A model generated the notes under the pieces. It made no database searches, had not been told where the DNA came from, and saw only the letters and a program-made list of their open reading frames with translations. Shown piece by piece: positions 47,534 through 58,004 of a stretch of 64,000 bases of DNA. Origin of the DNA: an uncultured Methanomicrobiales archaeon. Its GTDB lineage: Archaea > Halobacteriota > Methanomicrobia > Methanomicrobiales > Methanospirillaceae. The first letter of the stretch is position 1. Each line of letters begins with the position of its first letter. Position numbers and translations under genes: made by a program. The DNA lies in NCBI GenBank assembly GCA_903832665.1, contig CAILCG010000017.1, positions 101,162 through 165,161 of the forward strand, read 5' to 3'.

Positions 47534-48149
47534 TATCCTTGGCATCCGTGCCGAAGTGAATCATTGCACAGTGCCCGTCCATTGCCGGACCGGGATTTAC
47601 AATTTTTACCCCATCGACTTCCATAATACCCCGTGCCTCGTGAATGTGGGCACAGCACACGATATCAAACGATTTCATGTGCTTGCGGATACTGTGGCTC
47701 CCGATGCGCTCGTTGCCGGGCTTGTCAAGAGTCTCGAATGGGGGTGCATGACAGAGCAGTACGTTGTGTACGGACTTTTCCATCTTTTTCATCGCGCTGT
47801 TCAACACGTCATCTATCTGCTTGTCGGTCAGCTCGAACGGGGTTCCGAACGGTGTGGGGTTGGATCCGCCAACACCAGCGATCGTCATCCTGCCAAGGTT
47901 GATACTGGAACCATGGAGGCTGACGGCGTCAGAGTGTTCAAGTGTCTCGAGGATCTCACGCGGGTCACAGTTTCCGGGAACTGCAAAGCACGGCACATCG
48001 ATACGTGCAAGCACGTCGTCGACCGCGTCAACTGGACCCATATTGGTGATATCTCCTGCAATAAATACCGCTTCCGGATTCAATTCCAGAAATGAATCAA
48101 TTTTACCGAATTGACCATGGAGATCTGCTATCAATAGCACATCTTTCAT
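47508..48149 (-). CDS. Calcineurin-like metallophosphoesterase
   Basis: 213 aa. Two-metal phosphoesterase: LIADLHGQFGK, FIAGDITNMG, VPGNCDP, LLCHAPPFET and CAHIHEARG are the standard motifs. Small single-domain type; substrate unknown. The start overlaps the stop of the upstream radical SAM gene (ATGA), so the pair is co-translated. Confidence 0.93.
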   Translation of the reverse strand: MKDVLLIADLHGQFGKIDSFLELNPEAVFIAGDITNMGPVDAVDDVLARIDVPCFAVPGNCDPREILETLEHSDAVSLHGSSINLGRMTIAGVGGSNPTPFGTPFELTDKQIDDVLNSAMKKMEKSVHNVLLCHAPPFETLDKPGNERIGSHSIRKHMKSFDIVCCAHIHEARGIMEVDGVKIVNPGPAMDGHCAMIHFGTDAKDIKIELLTV

Positions 48150-49264
48150 GGTATATCATTTGAAGGGGGTCTAAAAAACCTTATCTCAGGTTCACTCCAT
48201 GAACCCGTGATTTTTCCTACCAAAGCGAGTTTTCCGCAGGCTTTTTCGGTCTCTTTCAGGAGTGGACGCGCGGTCGTTCCGGCGAGAGGTGTCCCGGGCA
48301 GCGGGATGAACCGGTGAACATGGCATTTTCCCAACCGTGCGACCTGCCGGATCAGGTCTACCGTTGCGAGTTGTTCGTCATCCGTTTCAAACGGGAACCC
48401 GACAATAAAATCCACCACCGGGATGATACCGGACTCCCGGCAGAGATCAACGGCCCGGAGCACATCGTCAACCGTATGCCCGCGGTGCAACCGTTCCAGC
48501 ACGGCATCGCTTCCCGACTGGGCCCCGAAGTGGAGTTTTGTATTCGTGCAGTACTGGTTCACCAGCGAAAGGGACTCTTTGCAGATAAATTCCGGGCGCA
48601 CTTCCGAGGGAAACGTGCCAAAGAAGATCTGGTTGTGGAGTCTTTTGAAGAGTGCCTCAATTTTATCCCAGCGGGGATGGATCCCATCCGACCCATAGGC
48701 AAACGCGTTGGGGGAAACGAACCGGGCATGCTCGTACCGGTTCGAGAACTCCGCAATGGCATCGATGGACCGGTGCCGCATGCAATGGCCGAAGATCTGG
48801 GGTGTCTGGCAGTAACCGCAGGCAAACGGGCACCCCCGCGAACACTCAACAAAGCCCTGCTTCTCAGAAAATGCGGGATAGGCATCGAGCCGGACTCCGG
48901 AGGTGGGCAGGTTTGAGAAGTCCCGGGTCGTCACGCCGGGAATATTGCCGGGCCCACCCCGTTCGATCTCTTCCAGGAGCCGGGGCAAAATATATTCCCC
49001 CTCACCGGTGATAACAAAGTCCGCGTACCGGGCCACTTCCCGAGAGCAGGCAGACGCATGAGGCCCGCCAACGATAGTGATGCAATCCGCCTTTGCGATC
49101 TCGTCGCGGTAGTGTGCTTCATTGAGCGAATTGAGACTGTAACAGGTCACCTCCGGTTCCGGCAGATCCACAAGCTGCAGGGAAAAACCGGACAGTTCAC
49201 ACGCGGCCGAGAGGGCTGCATACGAGTTCCGTGCCGCATGTATCTGGCGCCAGTTGATCTTCAT
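48146..49264 (-). CDS. B12-binding-domain radical SAM protein (MJ1487-like)
   Basis: 372 aa. A short N-terminal cobalamin-type Rossmann region (ADCITIVGGPHASACSREVARYADFVITGEGE) is followed by a radical SAM core with CPFACGYC near residue 144 and the later AQSGSDAVLERLHRGH and FIVGFPFETDDEQ motifs. It belongs to the archaeal B12-binding radical SAM group typified by MJ1487; the product is unknown. Operon with the metallophosphoesterase. Confidence 0.9.
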   Translation of the reverse strand: MKINWRQIHAARNSYAALSAACELSGFSLQLVDLPEPEVTCYSLNSLNEAHYRDEIAKADCITIVGGPHASACSREVARYADFVITGEGEYILPRLLEEIERGGPGNIPGVTTRDFSNLPTSGVRLDAYPAFSEKQGFVECSRGCPFACGYCQTPQIFGHCMRHRSIDAIAEFSNRYEHARFVSPNAFAYGSDGIHPRWDKIEALFKRLHNQIFFGTFPSEVRPEFICKESLSLVNQYCTNTKLHFGAQSGSDAVLERLHRGHTVDDVLRAVDLCRESGIIPVVDFIVGFPFETDDEQLATVDLIRQVARLGKCHVHRFIPLPGTPLAGTTARPLLKETEKACGKLALVGKITGSWSEPEIRFFRPPSNDIP

Positions 49265-49284
49265 GATTAAATTTTACCGTACGG

Positions 49285-49775
49285 TCAAAAAAGAGAGGTG
49301 ATATCGGTTACTGCCGGGTACGGGCTCTGCACATCATTGATCGTATAACTTTCGCCATTATCCATGGAGACCCGTACAACCACGCGATCGACTTGCTTGG
49401 TGCCATCCAGCTCGACCTGGTCGCCTTTCTTCGTACCAAGCGTGGTTGTCATTACCTGCCCGTCGAAACGGTACAGGGTGACATCAATCTTCTTCACGTG
49501 TATCTGTCCCATACCCCCCCTGGAAGATGACCGGGATCTTCCCCAGGTAATCCTTCTCTCCGACATCGGCTTTTACCAGGTTATACTCCGGGACAGGGTC
49601 CGTGGGAGAAACAACCTGGGTCACGGGGGATGCGGCAGTACCTGTTGAAGCAGTCCCCGGACCTGCGGAAGAGACCCCGGGAGCTGCGGGGGCATTTTGC
49701 GTACCTTGTACAACCGGCAATAGCAATCGCCGCACAGACAAGAAAAATCACGGATAGCATGACTCGATATTGCAT
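49285..49775 (-). pseudogene. Small lipoprotein interrupted by two frameshifts
   Basis: Three frames join into one lipoprotein of about 163 aa. Frame one gives MQYRVMLSVIFLVCAAIAIAGC with a lipobox. Removing one A at about 49706-49707 joins it to GTQNAPAAPGVSSAGPG and a linker ending PVIFQGG. Reducing the 7-C run at 49514-49520 to six joins the last part, MGQIHVKKIDVTLYRFDGQVMTTTLG. The globular end is conserved-looking and beta-rich, so it was recently functional or the sequence is in error. Confidence 0.75.
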
Positions 49776-49823
49776 GGATGTGCATGCGTGTTGGAATTAT
49801 ATGATGTTTCTGCTCGTACCGTT

Positions 49824-50243
49824 TTAGGCAGGGTTAAGGTCGCCATCATATTCCATCTCACCAAGACTGCCATCCACCGTGACGCAGGTACCGTTCTTCA
49901 GCCGGGAGAGCGGCATTTCGATCCGGTCGATCATGGGAATCTCGCTGATGATCGCACCGGTCGCAATGATCGCCTCGGCTTCTGCATTCACAATGGCGGA
50001 AGGGGCATGCCCGTTCCGGCTCAGTGCGTACAGCACATAGGAGCCGACCGTAGATCCCTTCCCATAGGGAAAGGCGAGCACCTGTCCGGCAATGCAGGTA
50101 CCCATGAGCGGGTGCCCTTTCTCAACGATAATCCCGGTCTCGGGATCGACTCCCGACAAAAATGAGATCGGTTGCGGACTTACGAGGAGCGGCCCGCTGG
50201 CCTTCCCCGTTGAAATACTTCTACCCCTGATTAGCAAAATCAC
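49824..50243 (-). CDS. Phosphomevalonate dehydratase small subunit (AcnX swivel)
   Basis: 139 aa. Aconitase-X swivel domain with GKASGPLLVS and PYGKGSTVGSYVLY, the latter holding the catalytic serine. With its large subunit it dehydrates mevalonate-5-phosphate to trans-anhydromevalonate phosphate in the archaeal mevalonate pathway for isoprenoid lipids. The large subunit gene is not in this window. It diverges from pan over only 29 bases. Confidence 0.88.
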   Translation of the reverse strand: MILLIRGRSISTGKASGPLLVSPQPISFLSGVDPETGIIVEKGHPLMGTCIAGQVLAFPYGKGSTVGSYVLYALSRNGHAPSAIVNAEAEAIIATGAIISEIPMIDRIEMPLSRLKNGTCVTVDGSLGEMEYDGDLNPA

Positions 50244-50272
50244 ACCTAATAAATGTTTGAAGATGTCAGTAT

Positions 50273-51442
50273 ATGATAGATATGGAAGAGACTGCCATCA
50301 ATAATTCTTCACCTCATAATGAGCTCAAATACCAGATACAACTCAACGAGCTCGAGGCTGCCCTTCTCGACTTAAAAGTAAAAGCTGACGAACTCCAGAA
50401 GGAGAACGGCCAGCTCAAGCGCGAGAATAACCAGTTAAAACGTATGCCACTGTTCGTTGCCGTCGTAGTCGATATCCTTGACAATGGCGAGATCTATCTT
50501 CGCCAGCAGGGCAACAACCAGGAATATCTTACCCAGGCTTCTGAAGAACTCCGTCCGCTGATCAAGCAGGGAGCAAAAGTTGCAGTAAACAATGCCCTCT
50601 CGATAGTCAAGATCATCGGCAACATTTACGACTCCCGTGTTCGCGTCATGGAACTCGAAGAGTCGCCGGATATCAGCTATGCCCAGATTGGTGGCCTTGT
50701 CGAAGAGATCAAAGAAGTCCGCGAAGCGGTTGAATATCCCCTCACGCGCCCCGAGATCTTCAAACGCGTAGGTGTTGAACCGCCAAAAGGCATCCTGCTC
50801 TACGGGGCACCGGGAACCGGTAAGACCCTGATTGCAAAGGCTGTTGCCCATGAAGCCCACGCGACATTCATCCGCATGTCGGGAAGCGAGCTCGTGCACA
50901 AGTTCATTGGCGAAGGCGCCGGGCTTGTCCGCGAACTCTTCCAGCTGGCCCGCGAACGTGCGCCGGCGATCGTCTTTATCGATGAGATCGATGCAGTGGG
51001 CAGTATGCGCACCAATGACGGGACGTCAGGTAGTGCGGAAGTCCAGCGGACGCTCATGCAGCTCCTTGCCGAGATGGATGGATTTGACAACCGGGGCGAC
51101 GTGCGGATCATGGCCGCAACCAACCGTGTGGATATGCTGGACCCGGCCCTCCTGCGTCCCGGCCGTTTCGATCGGTTGATCGAGATACCATTGCCCGACC
51201 TGGACTCCCGGCTGGAGATCCTCAAGATTCACTCCCGTAACATGCACATGGATGATGTGAGCCTGGAAGTCGTGGCGGCAATGACCGACAAGGCAACCGG
51301 GGCCGAACTCCAGGCGATCTGCCGTGAAGCCGGCATGATGGCCGTGCGGCGCGAAGCAGCCAACGTAGGGATGGTTGATTTTACTACGGCGGTCAGGAAA
51401 GTCCGGCTGGATAAGATTTCAGACACCCGCATGTATATCTGA
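50273..51442 (+). CDS. pan: Proteasome-activating nucleotidase PAN
   Basis: 389 aa. Hexameric AAA+ unfoldase that feeds the 20S proteasome. Coiled coil at residues 18-58, OB domain 60-130, Walker A GAPGTGKT at 178-185, Walker B IVFIDEID at 233-240, [23 protein letters not shown]. The C-terminus is Met-Tyr-Ile, a good HbYX gate-opening motif. A TATA-like CTAATAAATG at 50245-50254 suggests the start may be the ATG at 50282 instead of 50273. Confidence 0.96.
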   Translation: MIDMEETAINNSSPHNELKYQIQLNELEAALLDLKVKADELQKENGQLKRENNQLKRMPLFVAVVVDILDNGEIYLRQQGNNQEYLTQASEELRPLIKQGAKVAVNNALSIVKIIGNIYDSRVRVMELEESPDISYAQIGGLVEEIKEVREAVEYPLTRPEIFKRVGVEPPKGILLYGAPGTGKTLIAKAVAHEAHATFIRMSGSELVHKFIGEGAGLVRELFQLARERAPAIVFIDEIDAVGSMRTNDGTSGSAEVQRTLMQLLAEMDGFDNRGDVRIMAATNRVDMLDPALLRPGRFDRLIEIPLPDLDSRLEILKIHSRNMHMDDVSLEVVAAMTDKATGAELQAICREAGMMAVRREAANVGMVDFTTAVRKVRLDKISDTRMYI

Positions 51443-51491
51443 AGGTGTTTCGAGTAATTCCCCCGGCATCAGATCGAAATCAGGAGGGCGC

Positions 51492-51986
51492 ATGAACATC
51501 CTTGTGCTCCAGAAAGAAGGAATTGATCTCCACCACACCCTTTTTATTTCCGAGACCAGCCGGCTGGTCCTGCGTTTTTATCACCCGAAGAGAAAACCGT
51601 GTGGCGTTCTGATCACCACTACCTCACTCGGCAGTGCCATGTCCCTTGTCGCAGAACTCCGCTGGTACATCCGGCGCTATGCAAAGGAATCACTCTTCGA
51701 AGTGGCAAAAGGAGTGTACTGTACCCAGCAGATGGCCCAGGATATCTATTATGAGCGGGTGACGATCCTCGGCGCAACCTGGCCGCACCGGAGACTCTAC
51801 GGGTTTAAGGAGGGAAAACTGATCAGCACCGTGATCATGTCTCCCGGTTCGACGATCGAGGAATATCACCAGGAATATGCCGGGGTCGATCGGGCAATCG
51901 AGATCTGGTGCACCGAAGACGAAGTGGAAGATATTGGTGAACCCATTCCGCTCGAAGAACCGGCCGGGGCGCCCGAAGATAAATAA
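51492..51986 (+). CDS. Conserved-looking hypothetical protein
   Basis: 164 aa from the ATG at 51492, preceded by GGAGGGCGC. Compact mixed alpha/beta protein (MNILVLQKEGIDLHHTLFISETSRLVLRFYHPKRKP) with an acidic C-terminus. No family recognised. It starts 49 bases after pan and may be co-transcribed, making it a candidate proteasome-linked factor by context only. Confidence 0.75.
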   Translation: MNILVLQKEGIDLHHTLFISETSRLVLRFYHPKRKPCGVLITTTSLGSAMSLVAELRWYIRRYAKESLFEVAKGVYCTQQMAQDIYYERVTILGATWPHRRLYGFKEGKLISTVIMSPGSTIEEYHQEYAGVDRAIEIWCTEDEVEDIGEPIPLEEPAGAPEDK

Positions 51987-52201
51987 CCGGGTGAATCCGC
52001 CGGGTGATGGGAGAACAGCCATCATTTATTTCTTTCAAATCTTTTTTTTCTGCACTAGAGAAATCCACATGAACCGATTGGTTTCGCACCATATGCATGA
52101 AAATCGGTACTATGACAGGGTGTAATGATGATCCCCCGCCTCAGGGCCTCTCCGAGGTACGGTGGGGCAATAGGATTTTCTCATTTATTTTTCCAGCATT
52201 G

Positions 52202-52238
52202 ATCCGCCGCGGGGACGCCCCTTCGGGGGCGGCGGATT
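52202..52238. terminator. G+C-rich stem-loop between convergent genes
   Basis: ATCCGCCGC and GCGGCGGAT form perfect 9-base arms, with a second CCCC-TTC-GGGG hairpin inside. It sits in the 329-base gene-free interval 51987-52315 between convergent genes, so it could terminate both, or be a repetitive palindromic element. Confidence 0.5.
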
Positions 52239-52315
52239 CATCGTTATTGGGGGTATGGGGATCTCAACCCCCATCATCATACCTAAGAATTGTGATTTTT
52301 ATGGAAAAGAACTAT

Positions 52316-53727
52316 TCAGATACAGAGTACCCGCCGGGGCCCGGTACGGTCAAGGGATTTTTCGTGAAAGGATTTTAAGAACCGTTCGACTTCGGCCCGG
52401 AGCTGATGTTCACTGATGACTGCATCAAGCAGACCCGATTCCGGATACTTCAGCGCATCGCAGTTCGCTTTCATCTGGTCAGCCATGCTTAACCGCTCGT
52501 TATCGGATAAGTGGTTCTCCCGGGCAAGAAGATGGATCGCTTTTGCGCCGTAGATCGTGATCGTTGCATGAGGAAACGCTACGAACCGCTCGGGATCGAA
52601 TCCCGGTCCACCCATCGCATAGAGACCTGCCGTATATGCTTTGCGCACAACAATACAGAGATGCGGAACCGAGAGATTGGCAATGGTCGAGAAGACCAGC
52701 GCCCCGTGATGGATGATTCCTGCCTGCTCGGTAGATCTTCCCACCATGAACCCGGGAATGTCGGCAAGGAAGACCAGCGGGATATTGAAGGCATCGCAGA
52801 GAGAGGCAAAGGCAGCAATTTTCCGGCAGCTCTCCGGAAAGAGGATCCCCCCCTTCTGTGCCGGGTTGTTGGCAATAATGCCCAGCACGTTTCCCTCAAC
52901 CCGGGCAAAGGCGGTGATGACCTCGCGTGCGTAGAGAGCCCGGTGTTCGAGAAGGGATCCTTTATCGACGAAAGAGTGGATGACATCGTGCATGTCGAAC
53001 GGAAGATCGGGATCCACCGGGATGACATCCTTGAGCCCGGAATAATCCGGGCTCGGGAGATGCGGGGAAGCCCGGGGAGGCGTTTGTGAAAAATGCGAGG
53101 GGAAGAATGCCATATATTTCCGCACCCAGTCCATCGCATCCTTTTCAGAAAAGACAAGCTTGTCGGAGGTTCCCGAGATCTCGGTATGCATCCGGGCCCC
53201 CCGTAATCCTCGTACGGGCTGGGATCGCCCGTCATCAGCCGGACCATATCCGGCCGGGCAAGCGACATGCCTGCCAGGTCGGTCATGACCACCGTATCGC
53301 ATTCCACGACCGGGTAAGTCAGCGTTGTTGCGATCGAGTTGAAGACAACAGCAATTCTCGGGACAACCCCGGAAAGGTGCGCAAAGCGGGCAAAGATCCT
53401 GCCAGCTCCCCGGGAATCGATGAACGTCCGCATGATGGCGAGCGGGATGGCAGTTGTCCCCATCGCCACCCGCCCGGGCCGGTCGGCCAGATGAATGAGC
53501 GGGAGGGATTCTTCTTCCGCAAGATCGAGCAGTGCAAGTTCCTGCTGGAGTACTTCAAAGGGATCGACCGGACCGCAGGCTTCCGGGTTGATCGCAATGA
53601 TGCAGACGCGCCGGCCCCCTATAGTGCCGGTACCCCCGACAAGTTCCCCGTCATCCGGAGTACACCGGGATACAAAACTTTCCGGATCCAGCAGCAGTGA
53701 AAGACGATGGGTCATCAGCGGGTTCAT
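52316..53727 (-). pseudogene. Acyl-CoA carboxylase carboxyltransferase, frameshifted
   Basis: About 471 codons if joined. The N-terminal part (residues 1-178) and the C-terminal part (ARMHTEISGTSDKLVFSEKDA onward) are both clear carboxyltransferase sequence, with VFNSIATTLTYPVVECDTVVMTD, NNPAQKGGILFPESCRKIAAF, ADIPGFMVGRSTEQAGI and MGGPGFDPERFVAFPHATI. They are split by one missing base in the six-C run at 53197-53202; seven gives EDYGGARMHTEIS. Propionyl- or methylmalonyl-CoA type is likely. The biotin carrier and other subunits are not nearby, so its partner is unknown. Confidence 0.85.
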
Positions 53728-53866
53728 GGGTATCGTTCCTTATTGGGTTTTTTATGCATTCTTGATCTTCAGGTTTCCGTGTCGAAAAAATGACGATCGC
53801 GTTCCTGAAACGGTTTTAAAGTATCTCTTATTTTTTTTTATCTTATCTTACATAAGATCTGTTTCT

Positions 53867-55255
53867 TTATTTGACCTTGATGACCATCAGGGTGATATCA
53901 TCGTACTGGGGCTGGCTCTGGCTGAATGCATTTACTCCCGTTATGATGGCATCAACGATCTCCTGGGCCGGCAGGGAGCGGGATGCGAGGATGATATCCA
54001 GCAGCCGCGGGATCTCAAACATCTCCTCTTTGTCATTGACCGCCTCGGTTACCCCGTCCGTGTAGAGAACGAGCAGGTCCCCGCTTGCCAGGGGAATCTC
54101 TCTCTGTTCGTAGGGGGCATCGTCCATTGCGCCAATAGCAATACCGGTAGCTTCGAGCTCTTCAGGCAGATCCGTGCCAGCCCTTATGAGCAGGGGGGGG
54201 TTGTGACCTGCATTGACATACGTCAGGGTGTGGGTTTCGTTATCCAGCACACAGTAAAATACTGTCACAAACATGCCGGTCTTTGAATCCCGGCTGATGA
54301 TGGGATTGGCAAAGGCAATCGCCTCAGAGGACTTTGAAAACCAGGTGGCACTGACCCGGATCACAATACGGGAGAGGGCCATGAAGAGAGCAGCCGGAAC
54401 TCCTTTGCCGGAAACGTCGGCGATCATCACACCAAGGCGCTGCTGGTGTCAGGGAATCACTTCAAAGGGCATCACATCATAGAAATCCCCGCCCACCTCT
54501 TTTGCCGGGATACTGGTGCCGGCAATTTCAAATCCCTCAATCTGGAGAAGGGTGTCGGGCAGGAAACTTTTCTGGATCTCTGCAGCGATCTGGAGCTCGG
54601 CATCTTTGCGGGCCATCTCGCGTTCAAGAGACTCTTTCTCCCGCAATGTTTTTCGCTCTGTCAGCAGGTTATGGACAATGAACGAGAAGACCCCCACGGC
54701 TATCGAGGTCAGGATGAGCATCGGTATGGCAACATTGACAACCACCGTCATGACCGATGACGATGAACCGTTCATCGCCCGGATGACGAGGGCAACGACC
54801 GAGACAAACGATTCTATCACAATGGTGAAGATGACAGCACTTTTTGTCGAGAGTAACTCGCGCTTGTTGAAGAGGTACACCAGGCCGGAGAAGAGCCCGG
54901 CAATGACCGGCCCGATTGCTGCCGCCATGACATTGGAGCCGCCCATCGACATCCGGTAGGCTCCACCGATCAGCCCGGCTCCCAGTCCCACATACGGGCC
55001 ACAGGTAAGTCCCGCAATGATGGGGCCCAGGTCGCGGATATTGACATTGGCCCCGGAGAACGTGACCCCGCTCGAAAGGCCGTATATCGAGAGACAACCG
55101 AAGATCACGACGAGGATTATCTGGGTGGAGACCATCGGATGGTGTTCAAGCACCTCAACAAAAAAACGGCTGCGGATAAAAAGATACGCAAAGACAATGA
55201 CGACGCAGATCATCTCAAAAAGCATCAGAAATGTCTGCAGAATACCGAGGTCCAT
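53867..55255 (-). pseudogene. LytS-type receptor fused to SpoIIE phosphatase, in-frame TGA
   Basis: 462 codons from the ATG at 55255. A six-helix 5TMR-LYT receptor (residues 1-200, paralogous to the protein at 20354) leads by a coiled coil (EKESLEREMARKDAELQIAAEIQKSF) into a PP2C-type SpoIIE phosphatase. GGDFYD and IADVSGKG provide the metal sites, and LLVLYTDGVTEA and QYDDITLMVIK end the domain. A TGA at 54449-54451 lies in the same frame between GGDFYDVMPFEVIP and HQQRLGVMIADVSGKG. It would remove most of the catalytic domain; one base change (e.g. to GGA, CGA or TGG) repairs it. Signal-transducing phosphatase if intact. Confidence 0.85.
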
Positions 55256-55435
55256 GTGGATTAATATGGGTAAGATTAGAATAAAAAGATATAGATTCTG
55301 CAGGGTGGAAAACAATATCCCGCCGTATTTTTGTATTCTTCATCCCGGGAAAGGGTATTTCGTCCGGGTACCCCGAAAGGGCAATGCGCGACGAAGATGA
55401 GATCACGAGTAAAAAAAAGATTCTGCCTTAGAAAA

Positions 55436-56746
55436 TTATGCGAACATCTCGCCCTCGACATCAACCGGACCGCGATTGAAATCAAAGACAACCTTTGCCA
55501 CAGCAGCACGGAAATTTTCCTGGGATATGGTCGGGTTCTCCTTCCGGATGGCAAACATACCCGCTTCCATGCAGATCGCGTACAGGTCCGCCCCATTGCG
55601 GCCCTCCGTGAGCTGGGCAATCTCAGTGAGATCGACATCCTCGTCGATCGCAAGACAGCGGCTGTGCACTTTCAGGATCGAGAGGCGCCCATCCACATCA
55701 GGAAGCGGGATCTCGATGATCCGGTCAAAACGACCGGGCCGGAGCAGTGCCTTGTCCAGGATGTCAATACGGTTCGTTGCCCCGATGATCTTCACATCGC
55801 CCCGGTTCTCGAACCCATCCATTCCCGCAAGAAGCTGCATGAGCGTCCGCTGGACTTCCCGGTCGCCGGACGTATTGGCTTCCGTACGGGAGGCACCTAC
55901 GGCATCGATCTCGTCGATGAAGATGATGGTCGGGGCCTTCTTCTTGGCCAGGTCAAAGAGCTCGCGGACAAGCCGGGCACCTTCGCCAATATATTTCTGG
56001 ACCAGCTCTGACCCGACTACCCGCATGAAATGCGCATTGGTCTCATGGGCAACCGCTTTTGCGAGCAGGGTCTTTCCCGTGCCGGGGGGACCGTGGAGGA
56101 GCACACCTTTCGGGGGCAGAATGCCAATGCGTTTGAAGAGCTCGGGGCGCTTGAGCGGGAGTTCCACCGCTTCCCGGATCTCGTTGATCTGGTCGGCGAG
56201 GCCGCCGATATCCACATAGGTTTCTGTGGGGGAATCCACCAATTCCATCCCGTACACCTGTGAATCGAAACTATTGGGCAGCAGCTCAACAATCGCCAGG
56301 GACTGCTGGTTGAGGGTGCACCGTACGCCGGGCTTCATATCATCGGCACTGATCGAGGGGGAACTTCGCACCATGAAACGGGGACCGGCACTACTCCGCA
56401 CGATCACCCGGGTCGCATCAACCACATCCGTGATCGTCCCGATGATCAACGGGGGGCTCCGGAGCTGCTCGCTCTCGCTCTTGAGTTTCCTGACCTCGCG
56501 TTCATACCGGATCTTCTGCGTCTCGATGTAGCGCTTGTCGGTCTCGCTCTGGCGCAGCTGTTCGCGCAGTTCGAGATTCCGGGATTCCAGGTTTCCTACA
56601 CGCTCCATCATCTGAACTTCAAGCTCGTGCTTGTCGTTCTCGATCTGGCCCAGTTGCTCGCGGAGCTGTTCCGAAAGCGTGCGGTACAACCTGTACAGCT
56701 CTTCCGGCGTCTGAGGTTCCGTGGACTGGTGGAGGATGTCACCCAT
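55436..56746 (-). CDS. Second PAN-like proteasomal AAA ATPase
   Basis: 436 aa from the ATG at 56746. Longer N-terminal coiled coil (residues 15-97) than pan, an OB domain, Walker A GPPGTGKT at 219-226, Walker [10 protein letters not shown], and [23 protein letters not shown]. The C-terminus is Met-Phe-Ala, so the key tyrosine of HbYX is replaced by Phe. It is probably a paralogous unfoldase with different substrate choice or gate affinity. Divergent from aMBF1. Confidence 0.93.
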   Translation of the reverse strand: MGDILHQSTEPQTPEELYRLYRTLSEQLREQLGQIENDKHELEVQMMERVGNLESRNLELREQLRQSETDKRYIETQKIRYEREVRKLKSESEQLRSPPLIIGTITDVVDATRVIVRSSAGPRFMVRSSPSISADDMKPGVRCTLNQQSLAIVELLPNSFDSQVYGMELVDSPTETYVDIGGLADQINEIREAVELPLKRPELFKRIGILPPKGVLLHGPPGTGKTLLAKAVAHETNAHFMRVVGSELVQKYIGEGARLVRELFDLAKKKAPTIIFIDEIDAVGASRTEANTSGDREVQRTLMQLLAGMDGFENRGDVKIIGATNRIDILDKALLRPGRFDRIIEIPLPDVDGRLSILKVHSRCLAIDEDVDLTEIAQLTEGRNGADLYAICMEAGMFAIRKENPTISQENFRAAVAKVVFDFNRGPVDVEGEMFA

Positions 56747-56759
56747 CTCGTAATCAATT

Positions 56760-56788
56760 AGGTATATAGGGAAATTGGATATAAAGTG
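56760..56788. promoter_or_regulatory. Interlocked divergent TATA boxes (PAN2 / aMBF1)
   Basis: GGTATATAGG (56761-56770) serves the rightward aMBF1 ATG at 56800 and the minus-strand CACTTTATATCC (56777-56788) serves the ATPase ATG at 56746; both predict leaderless starts and, as at secG, each box lies between the other box and its own start. The two genes should be mutually exclusive or tightly balanced. Confidence 0.55.
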
Positions 56789-56799
56789 TTTGTGAGAAT

Positions 56800-57321
56800 A
56801 TGCAGTGCGAAATGTGCGGAGAAACGGTACGCGGCGCCCCAAAGTTAGTCCGTGTCGAAGGAGCCGAACTCCAGGTATGCTCCAAGTGCGAGAAGTTTGG
56901 CACCGAGGTGCAGCAGGTCCGCCGGACGGATCTTCTTAAAATCACCACCCGGGGTCCTGCAGCAAAACCAGCCTCACCTGCCACCAGTGCCGCAGGCCAG
57001 ACCTGGCACAAGCGGGATATGTTTGATTTCATGGGAGGCGAGGTTGTGGAGGATTACGCAGCCCGGATTAAACAGGCCCGGATGGAAAAAGGCCTCACCC
57101 AGAAAGATCTCGCCATGCAGATGAAAGAGAAGGAACACCTGATCAAGAAGATCGAGAACGCCGAGCTGATCCCGGAAGAGAATGTGCGCAAGAAACTGGA
57201 GAAAGTGCTCGAGATCCAGCTCATCGATGCTCCGGCAGAGGTTGAAGCGGGAAAGAAGGTCCCCGGTACCATGACCCCCACCCTCGGGGATCTCACCATC
57301 ATCCGGAAAGTCAAGAAATAA
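56800..57321 (+). CDS. mbf1: Multiprotein bridging factor aMBF1
   Basis: 173 aa. N-terminal zinc ribbon (CEMCGETV at 3-10 and CSKCEKFG near 27-34), a linker, and a Cro-type helix-turn-helix at 85-140 ([38 protein letters not shown]). Archaeal MBF1 associates with the small ribosomal subunit and may help on collided or stalled ribosomes, and resembles a basal transcription coactivator. Confidence 0.94.
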   Translation: MQCEMCGETVRGAPKLVRVEGAELQVCSKCEKFGTEVQQVRRTDLLKITTRGPAAKPASPATSAAGQTWHKRDMFDFMGGEVVEDYAARIKQARMEKGLTQKDLAMQMKEKEHLIKKIENAELIPEENVRKKLEKVLEIQLIDAPAEVEAGKKVPGTMTPTLGDLTIIRKVKK

Positions 57322-57473
57322 TCACCTTCCTTTTAATCACCTCCTTTTTTTGCAGACCGAACCCCATCCATTTTTCCCTTCATGGGAATGGAACGATAAT
57401 CCCCGGCTTTTCAGGGACTCCCGGCTGTGAGCATCCCAAATTATAATATATGAGACAGCGAGAGGGATCGTAT

Positions 57474-57851
57474 ATGCCGGTCCAAAAAACCCTCCTCATT
57501 GTCGATAATATCACCAGTGGCGTGTTGCCGCAACTCAAGGATTTTTCTGCCGGAGCGGGAGCCACTTCGGGTGCTGGCGTCAGCACGATCAGTTCTCTTA
57601 CCCACAGTCCGGTGGGGATGAAGAAAGAATGGAAACGATTTTTAAAAGATCTCGACATCCCGTCAAGAACACTTGAAAAGAGTGAATTCATCTCAGAGTT
57701 CGGAGCCATTCTGCCCCAGATGACCTTTCCGCTCGTGATCATCCAGACGGACAATGAACTCACCATACTCGTCAATACCGATGAGATCAAGCAGTGCAGG
57801 GATCTCCACGATTTTATTGGACTCCTGAGACAACGGCTTTTATTTGAATAA
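57474..57851 (+). CDS. Hypothetical protein
   Basis: 125 aa from the ATG at 57474; the TATA-like AAATTATAATATATG at 57437-57450 makes the earlier ATG impossible on a leaderless transcript. An N-terminal hydrophobic strand (KTLLIVDNI), a Gly/Ala-rich stretch and a helical C-terminus. No family recognised. It is convergent with the slipin gene. Confidence 0.65.
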   Translation: MPVQKTLLIVDNITSGVLPQLKDFSAGAGATSGAGVSTISSLTHSPVGMKKEWKRFLKDLDIPSRTLEKSEFISEFGAILPQMTFPLVIIQTDNELTILVNTDEIKQCRDLHDFIGLLRQRLLFE

Positions 57852-58004
57852 GCCTTCACACTTTTTTCGTACACGAAGTTCCCTGTAGTTACCCTGATTA
57901 AAATGAGTTGGAGTATTTTTCTCCGCATGGACAGTTGTTCAGTCCGGATCACTCACCCACGTTCTGGGTCATGAGGCTCGCGCTCTTCCTTCTCGGTCAA
58001 TGTC

